NCBI GenBank assembly: GCA_019096195.1
Contig: JAGTXK010000127.1
Location: 1-64,000 of the forward strand
Length of the DNA: 64,000 bases
From: Boletus sp. NGJ
Taxonomy: Eukaryota > Basidiomycota > Agaricomycetes > Boletales > Boletaceae
Direction: 5' to 3'
The translations under genes and the position numbers were made by a program. Shown one piece after another: positions 58,112 through 64,000 of the stretch; the first letter of the stretch is position 1, and the number at the start of each line of letters is the position of its first letter. Under the pieces are notes generated by a model. That model was given only the letters and a program-made list of their open reading frames with translations, was not told where the DNA came from and ran no database searches.

Positions 58112-60907
58112 ATTTAGCGAGATTGTATTTCGACGACTGAAGGTCTCTCAATCGTTTCCACAGACGGGGAGGGGGTGAGGGACGAGGGGGTGAACACAGC
58201 TGGCTTTTAAAGCACACACCAAACAGTGGATCGGAATGCTCGAGTGCGTTCGAAGCTTCCTCTCGCCTCTCCAACAACCGGAAGTCTGCGATACGTTGCA
58301 CAGCACTGCGAGCCCCCACTCGTACGCTGATTTATCGATCAGATCCCCGTCACACGCTAGCCAACAAAAATCGCCACGTGTGGAGCTGTTGATGGACAGG
58401 TTAGCACACCGAGAGGGTTTGATCTGACGCACCCCTGATGACAATGAGGCTTGGCAAAACGCATTCGCTAGCCGCGCTATTGAATTCCTTCCCTCGATGG
58501 TGCAGTCGCATCCAGGATGGGTATCTTGATCAGACGGGGTCTTCATCGCCGACAGGGGAGTTCACGACAGCTGCTGTTACTATCGACGCCAAACTGTACC
58601 CTTCCCGGAAACCGTGTCGTAAGTCACAATGATGCACCTCCGATGATTGGACCATCTGGACACGAACACGGGTGGTCCTGAGCTGCTAGCAATCGCAACA
58701 ACGTCATGCCCAGCCCAATGTGGAGATAAGGCATGCTGTCAGAATATGCTCGATCCAACCACGTCCATGAACGACACGCACAGCGGATCTGGGGTGCTGG
58801 TGTAGGGTGTCAGCGTCTGAACGGGAGAGGGGCGATGTGAGGCGACAAACGAAACAATGAGGTATTCATTTCCGTTCCGATGATACGTCACGCGAGACGA
58901 AAATATGCCATCCCCACTCAACTCTCGCAAAGTCGGGCGACCCAGGAGCGACCAAGGGCCGTAATAGTAGCCAACCTCCATTAACCCTTTCAGGCGCAGG
59001 CTGTCCAGCGGCACTGTTAGGTTTCGAAAGACGAGATCGGTGACGCTAGCCTATTTGGGACCCACCCGCCCAAGCTACATCCGCAGTGTGCCCATCAAGC
59101 CGACTTGGTGGCAACATAGCCAGTCAATCACCACGCGCAAATGCGATGACCCTACGCACATCAGCATCAATGGAATTCATCCGAGAAGCGGGGGAATATA
59201 TCCCGTCCGTCCCGGATATTGCATGCCTCGTCTTTTTGTTCAGGTGGATGTCAACATATCGGCGTAGTCGGATGGAGCGATCCGATGCGGTTAAGTACTG
59301 CAGCTTGTCCAGGGTCAGGTTTAGAAATCAATATCCGAGGGCCTGGCGGGGGATAAGGCGGACACGACCATCGAGGCTGTTCAGACTAAGCGTTAAACAG
59401 ATAACCTACCCGATCGTGTTGGGTGCACTCTGATGCGCCACGACGGATGTCGATGACATCGCCAGGCACTGACGCTAGCACGGTGCCTGGCAAAAAGACA
59501 AATGAGCGCGATGCGGGGAGGAGGGGCCTATCGGGCCGTCATCTCTCCGCCTGGACGTCTTTTTTTTTCCAAAACATGCAACGCTGATCCCCTCGCGCGC
59601 GATGCTTGCCATTTTTCTGACGCTTCGCGTGAGAAGACGCACACCAAAAGGTTCTCCCGGACGGAGAGGGATATGAAACGACGTTAGAGGGATCGCATCG
59701 AGGGAGCTGGCGGGGGAAGGAACACTTTTTTTTTTTTTTTGATAACACCCGCGTGTTGTGCCTGACGCGCTTGCAGGGGTTAGGAGTACACGCACGAATG
59801 GGACTCTGATGGTTGACAAATGAAGGAATGGAAGTTCCAGTTAAATATCGAGATAGATTCCACGAGGTAGTGTCTAGGCTGAATGGCCGAGGGCTTTCAG
59901 GTGTGGTGGTGGTCGTGTCAGGTTAGAGTAGCTGGGAACCACTTGAGAGTTCCGGGGTTGAGGGACTCCGAAATGTGTGTCGTGCGACGCTCCGGCCTGG
60001 TCTCAATCACATCGTTTGCAGCTAGTGCTGCATTCGAAGTGAACCTAGTTCGTTGAATGTGGCGTTGAAACGGTCCAGGTGACATAGTGACATAGAAATG
60101 AGTAATCTTTTCCCATCTGCAAGGCAACTTCGAGGAGTCGGCCAACGCGCGTCTTCACACCGCCAGTTTTATTCAATAGCTGTAGCCTCAGCCTGTAGGT
60201 ACCGGAAAACGATATTGTTGCTCCAGTCTCCTCATTCGCGGAAGAACACTGAACAGTGGGTAAGATACTTTTCAATGAGTTTATTGTCGCATGACCATAC
60301 GCTAGTTGTCAAGCACGAGTGACTACGGCACTATACCACCCTTGTGTAAAATCAACCAGCAAATTTTGTAGATGACTGGCTCCGGCGAGGCTGTCGGTGC
60401 TGCAGACGTCTGTGGACCGTGGACCTCCATGTATGAATATATGAATAGGGGATCCGACCAAAAATGGTAGGAGGAAGCGATATAAGCTTTCTCAGAGAGT
60501 ACTGTAGTACGCTCAGAAGAGTCGTCCCAGACAAGATAGCGTCACGAGTCTGGGTATTGAGCTCCGGGTCGTTGGCGTTGGACCTCAACCGTGTATGATC
60601 TGAATCGCCAAGTGGGCATCGACAATGACATGTTGGGCATGGGTGACTATTCCCGCTTGAAAGACGAAGACCAAGCCACAGCAGAGCGGGGATGAATATT
60701 TGAATTCTGAATCCAAGTACAGCCCTCTGAGTCGACCGTAGTTGGACCAAGTAAAACGACCTGAATTTCGGGGTGGTTCGTGCAAGAAAGCAGTGCCGAT
60801 CAGTTATTACTTTCACACCGAGCCGCGGCAACATGTCGACGCGTGTCCGCTCGGAACCAGAAAATACAAACAATAACCACCTTAGCTTCGATCTCTGTTC
60901 CTTCCTA
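58112..60907. other. Long gene-poor stretch
   Basis: About 2.8 kb. Short frames only; a T14 run lies near 59727-59740. A tRNA-like TGGCCGAG at about 59885 has no matching B box. Nothing supported. Confidence 0.4.
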
Positions 60908-61751
60908 ATGGCCACCGTCAAACTCGCCACCCTCGTCATCCGTGTACAGTTCATCCCCTCCCTTGAAACTTTCCCTCTCACTCACCAACACCCCCAGACC
61001 ATCGCCAAACCCATTTCTGCCCAGCTCAGAAACCAAGCGAAACAGTACGTCTCGCTCGTCTTGCTCACCCTCGTCACCAGCAGCATAGAATGACACTGCA
61101 CACTACCCCACGTACCAATCGCACGCACCCGAACCCACGCATCGCATCCACACCCACACCACAGACACGACACCTTTCGCAACCTCTGCATCTCCCTCGC
61201 TCAAAAAATGCACACCGCCGAAATCTCCCTCCGGACCAACATCCTCGGTGAACCCGCCCGTCACCACATCCGACCCTTGTCCGAAACAAAGTACGTCCCC
61301 CCTTACCCCATTCCTCACTCACTCACTCACTCACTCACTCACTCACCACGCCACGACCCACAGAGCCATCGAAAACGGCGCCAACGCACTCGCCGAATCC
61401 TTCCTCTTTGCCGTCGCCGCCGCCCTCATCCTCGGCGAAACGTACCGTACGTCTTCTAAACAGTCCAAACGCCGCGACGATGTCGACGAGAAACTCGATA
61501 ATCTGCTTGGTGCCGTCGAGAGGTTGCAAGAGGCGACGACGGCGGTCGAGGGCGCGTTGGAGGGGGTGAGGGAGGAGGTCGAGCGGGAACAGAAGCGGAG
61601 GGAGGCGTTGGAGAGGGTCGTGGAGAGGTTGGTGGGGTTGGGGAAACGAGGTGGCGGGTTGGGAGATGCGTCGGTGTGGGAAGGGACGCCATTGAGCGCG
61701 CCGAGAGTGGGGATTGTGCGCAGCCCGGATCATTCGACCTCCTCGTCATGA
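60908..61751 (+). CDS. OPA3-like mitochondrial protein (198 aa)
   Basis: Conserved eukaryotic mitochondrial membrane protein (human OPA3; role in mitochondrial shape and lipid metabolism). Four exons: 60908-60943, 60998-61044, 61165-61290 and 61364-61751, introns GT-AG of 54, 120 and 73 bp. The joined protein starts MATVKLATLVIR, then AKPISAQLRNQAKQ, HDTFRNLCISLAQKMHTAEI, LRTNILGEPARHHIRPLSET and AIENGANALAESFLFAVAAA with LILGETYR, which are the family hallmarks. A charged coiled coil and a Gly/Ser tail follow. The hydrophobic segment FLFAVAAALIL is the usual membrane part. The third intron carries a (CTCA)n microsatellite. It converges on the GH5 gene with 132 bp between stops. Confidence 0.93.
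61314..61346. repeat. (CTCA)n microsatellite inside an OPA3 intron
   Basis: About eight tandem CTCA units lie in the third intron, between donor GTACGT (61291) and acceptor CACAG (61363). Seen directly; length is likely to vary between strains. Confidence 0.9.
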
Positions 61752-61883
61752 CTGGCAAGTGTATTTATCCATATACAACGTTTTACAGTTCGGTATGCTA
61801 CACGACCAAGGAAATGCGGCGTCCTTGTAATATCTGTTACAATAAGATATATACCAGCTCTTGCTCACCAGGAATGGATCATT

Positions 61884-64000
61884 TTACATGATCAGGCATC
61901 CCCCCGCACACAACCTCTCCACCCACTTCGTAATACCCCGCTTCCTAGTACTCCCCCCACCACCCGCCCTGGCAGCCCTCCGCGTGACCCTCGCCCAATC
62001 AATCGCACCGCCCACCCTCGTCACCTCAATCGACACCTCCTTCTCCCCACCGACCGGCACGTCATAAAACCACCTCAACATCTGCTCACCATCGTCCATC
62101 TCCACCCTCCCCTCCGACACCTTGACCTCCACCGCATACCCCTCCGTCTCTATCTTCTCCCGGCCAGACCCCAGCAATGTCGACGTCGCCAAAGGCAACG
62201 TGTCCGTCGACCTACTCCCACTCCTCACCGCGTCTGGATCCAACTCGGCTCGCTCCTCACGCGCCCGAACAGCGACAGACCGCTCGACACATCCATCCGA
62301 CGCAAAATGCACCAACGGGATAAAAATCTCCGTCGGGAGCATGCTTTCATGCTTGTTATCCTCGTCCTTGACCAAACCCTCTCCCCCCTCTCCCTCCGTC
62401 TCCGTCTGTGGTGCATCCGCCGGCGTGACGCGAACCTTGACCTTCAACGATGCCTTGCGGATGTCAAACTGAATGTCCACCGGCGTACCGACGACCTTGA
62501 CGGGATACGGTCGACAAAAGGCACGTATCGCGCGCGCGCCGTCCCGCAAGAACGCCAAAACCTCGTGTAGCGGCACAGACTTGACAGTCAAAGATGGGCT
62601 CGTAGACACATAGGGCGACGACGGGACAGGCAGCGTCGCCAACGACGCGCTCGAGGCGCGTGCCGACGCCAGCGACCCAGCCGCTCCGTCATAGTGACCA
62701 CATTTCCCCGCGTCGTCCTCGCTCCACAGACTCAAATCCTCGTTGTTCCACCCATCCCCCCACATATGGCTGTTATCCGGACAATACGTCCACACCGTAT
62801 AGCTCAACGCGTTTGGCCCGTCCGCCGCGTTCAAGCTCGCGTCCAGCGCACGCTCTTGAGCCGAATAATCACCATAACCCTTGCTCTTCGGATCGTATGC
62901 CTTCTTGTTGTCCATGTCCATCGGCGTCCCAATTTCGCCAATCATGGTCGGGTACCGACGCGGCCCCGGAGCGTCCACGCCAAGCTGCACGCCATCCGAC
63001 TTTAGCATCCCAAGCTGACTCTGAAAACTCGCCCGAATCGCCCGGTCCCCAAACTTTGCCGCGAATATCGGACTACTATACTTACCTCTGACGACGCCCA
63101 GCGCGTCCGCGTTGACAAAATTCCAATGACACGTAATGAGCGTCAGACCGTCGTAATAATGGGTCGAGTGGCAACCGCGTCCTTGGAGCAACGATTCCGG
63201 AATTGCCGGGGGGATGGCAAAGACGGGAGCTTGGACGAACGCGATGGCGCTTGGGTGGGCGGTGCGGATGCGGGTAACGTAGTCAGTCAAGTGAGGCAGA
63301 AAGAAGTCTTTGAGAAAGTTTACTGGCACGCCAGTGGCACCGGATGGGGAAGGATTATAACGAAAATAATCGGGTCGTAGCAGGGAACCGGAACGGTGAT
63401 CCCATACGCCATGGAGAGCCCATACACATGTCCCCAGCGTCCATTCGCTCGATCGTTGCCAACCCCACTTGGGATGCACGCCGTCTGGTTCGGTGCTGGG
63501 ATCCGCCCATATGCGAACACCCTTTGGATCAACCACGACAGACCCGCTGCGCGTCGATCCAAACGAACCAAAGGTATAGTTATCCAATACCTGCGCGACG
63601 CCCATCCCAAGCGTGAACGACTGCAGCGGGGTCGGCATGGTCCCCTTTTTCAGCGCCGATCCTTGCACGGTCGGATACACGCTCAGATCCTCGTACCCAA
63701 TGAACCCCTCGGAAGGTTCATTCATATTATCCCAGCCAATTACGACGTCGTCCAATAACCCTCCGGCGTCGCGAATCCGATCTGCGAGTATCCCAAAAGC
63801 CTTTATGAAATGGGACTGAAGGTAATCTTGAATGTTCATCCCGTCGATGATACATTTAGGGGTGTAAACTTTGCCACCGAAAAAGAGGGCAAAGAGGGTT
63901 TGGGAGGCGAGACGACTATAGTTGGTGGACCAGATCATGGAAGGGAGAGCGGCGGGATCCGGGGTGTCAGAAGAGGGGTTTGCGTATTCGCAGTGTACGA
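61884..64000 (-). CDS. GH5 glycosidase, steryl-glucosidase/glucosylceramidase type, 5'-partial
   Basis: Cleaves beta-glucosides of membrane lipids in the related fungal enzymes (EGCrP/ergosteryl-beta-glucosidase, GH5_12), a role inferred from family. The gene continues past the right edge. The visible 704 or so residues are one exon. Counting from the Met at 63938: catalytic acid/base E74 in WDNMNEPSEG; CHWNFVNADALG (270-281); nucleophile E335 in MIGEIGTPMDMD; TVWTYCPDNSHMWGDGWNNE. After the barrel comes a Ser/Ala linker and a beta-sandwich-like C-terminal domain (VKVRVTPAD ... FYDVPVGGEKEVSIEV). The end is STRKRGITKWVERLCAGGCL-IM, a basic patch followed by a CaaX box (CLIM), suggesting farnesylation and membrane attachment. 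No lesion seen. Confidence 0.88.
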   Translation of the reverse strand, partial: VHCEYANPSSDTPDPAALPSMIWSTNYSRLASQTLFALFFGGKVYTPKCIIDGMNIQDYLQSHFIKAFGILADRIRDAGGLLDDVVIGWDNMNEPSEGFIGYEDLSVYPTVQGSALKKGTMPTPLQSFTLGMGVAQVLDNYTFGSFGSTRSGSVVVDPKGVRIWADPSTEPDGVHPKWGWQRSSEWTLGTCVWALHGVWDHRSGSLLRPDYFRYNPSPSGATGVPVNFLKDFFLPHLTDYVTRIRTAHPSAIAFVQAPVFAIPPAIPESLLQGRGCHSTHYYDGLTLITCHWNFVNADALGVVRGKYSSPIFAAKFGDRAIRASFQSQLGMLKSDGVQLGVDAPGPRRYPTMIGEIGTPMDMDNKKAYDPKSKGYGDYSAQERALDASLNAADGPNALSYTVWTYCPDNSHMWGDGWNNEDLSLWSEDDAGKCGHYDGAAGSLASARASSASLATLPVPSSPYVSTSPSLTVKSVPLHEVLAFLRDGARAIRAFCRPYPVKVVGTPVDIQFDIRKASLKVKVRVTPADAPQTETEGEGGEGLVKDEDNKHESMLPTEIFIPLVHFASDGCVERSVAVRAREERAELDPDAVRSGSRSTDTLPLATSTLLGSGREKIETEGYAVEVKVSEGRVEMDDGEQMLRWFYDVPVGGEKEVSIEVTRVGGAIDWARVTRRAARAGGGGSTRKRGITKWVERLCAGGCLIM

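Noticed and set aside
59880-59950. TGGCCGAG resembling a tRNA A box
   Set aside because: No B box or cloverleaf pairing downstream.

Overview
The window reads as nuclear DNA of a mushroom-forming basidiomycete (Agaricomycetes). Genes are split by many introns of about 48-75 bp. Several families are characteristic of this class: DUF6593, DUF6533, expanded WD40/TPR proteins, and Plavaka/tnp2 CACTA-like DNA transposons. The conserved genes have fungal orthologues. No tRNA, rRNA or CRISPR array was found.

Layout. 0.6-6.7 kb holds a decayed tnp2-type transposase (minus strand) and, divergent from it, a broken acidic hypothetical gene. 7.8-15 kb holds an orphan protein, a multi-exon cytochrome P450 and two tandem DUF6593 genes with identical exon sizes. 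15.7-25 kb is the housekeeping core: an EH / coiled-coil / WH2 / SH3-SH3 endocytic scaffold, a DH-PH Rho exchange factor directly downstream (the two together have the domain order of one intersectin/Cin1), and an inositol polyphosphate kinase. 25.5-31.2 kb holds an MFS drug transporter whose first exon and upstream region are duplicated on the far side of a Ty1/copia relic. 32.7-42.7 kb holds a DUF6533 membrane protein, a disordered orphan protein and a long coiled-coil protein with a centrosomin CM1 motif (gamma-tubulin recruitment). 43.2-45.1 kb is a damaged WD40/TPR gene. 47.5-54 kb is a Plavaka element on the minus strand, split by a 1,018-bp solo LTR with a clean 5-bp target duplication. 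54-60.9 kb is mostly gene-poor, with a perfect 58-bp inverted repeat, a diverged direct duplication and a small zinc-finger gene. 61-64 kb ends with OPA3 and a GH5 steryl-glucosidase/glucosylceramidase-type enzyme that runs off the right edge and ends in a CaaX box.

Functional links. The scaffold and the DH-PH protein would couple endocytosis to actin and Rho-GTPase control. The CM1 protein serves microtubule nucleation. The kinase, OPA3 and the GH5 enzyme are separate housekeeping functions. P450 and MFS could serve secondary metabolism or detoxification, but they lie about 15 kb apart with housekeeping genes between them, so no cluster is claimed. Single-base reading-frame shifts occur in two otherwise intact conserved genes and should be checked against reads before either is called broken.
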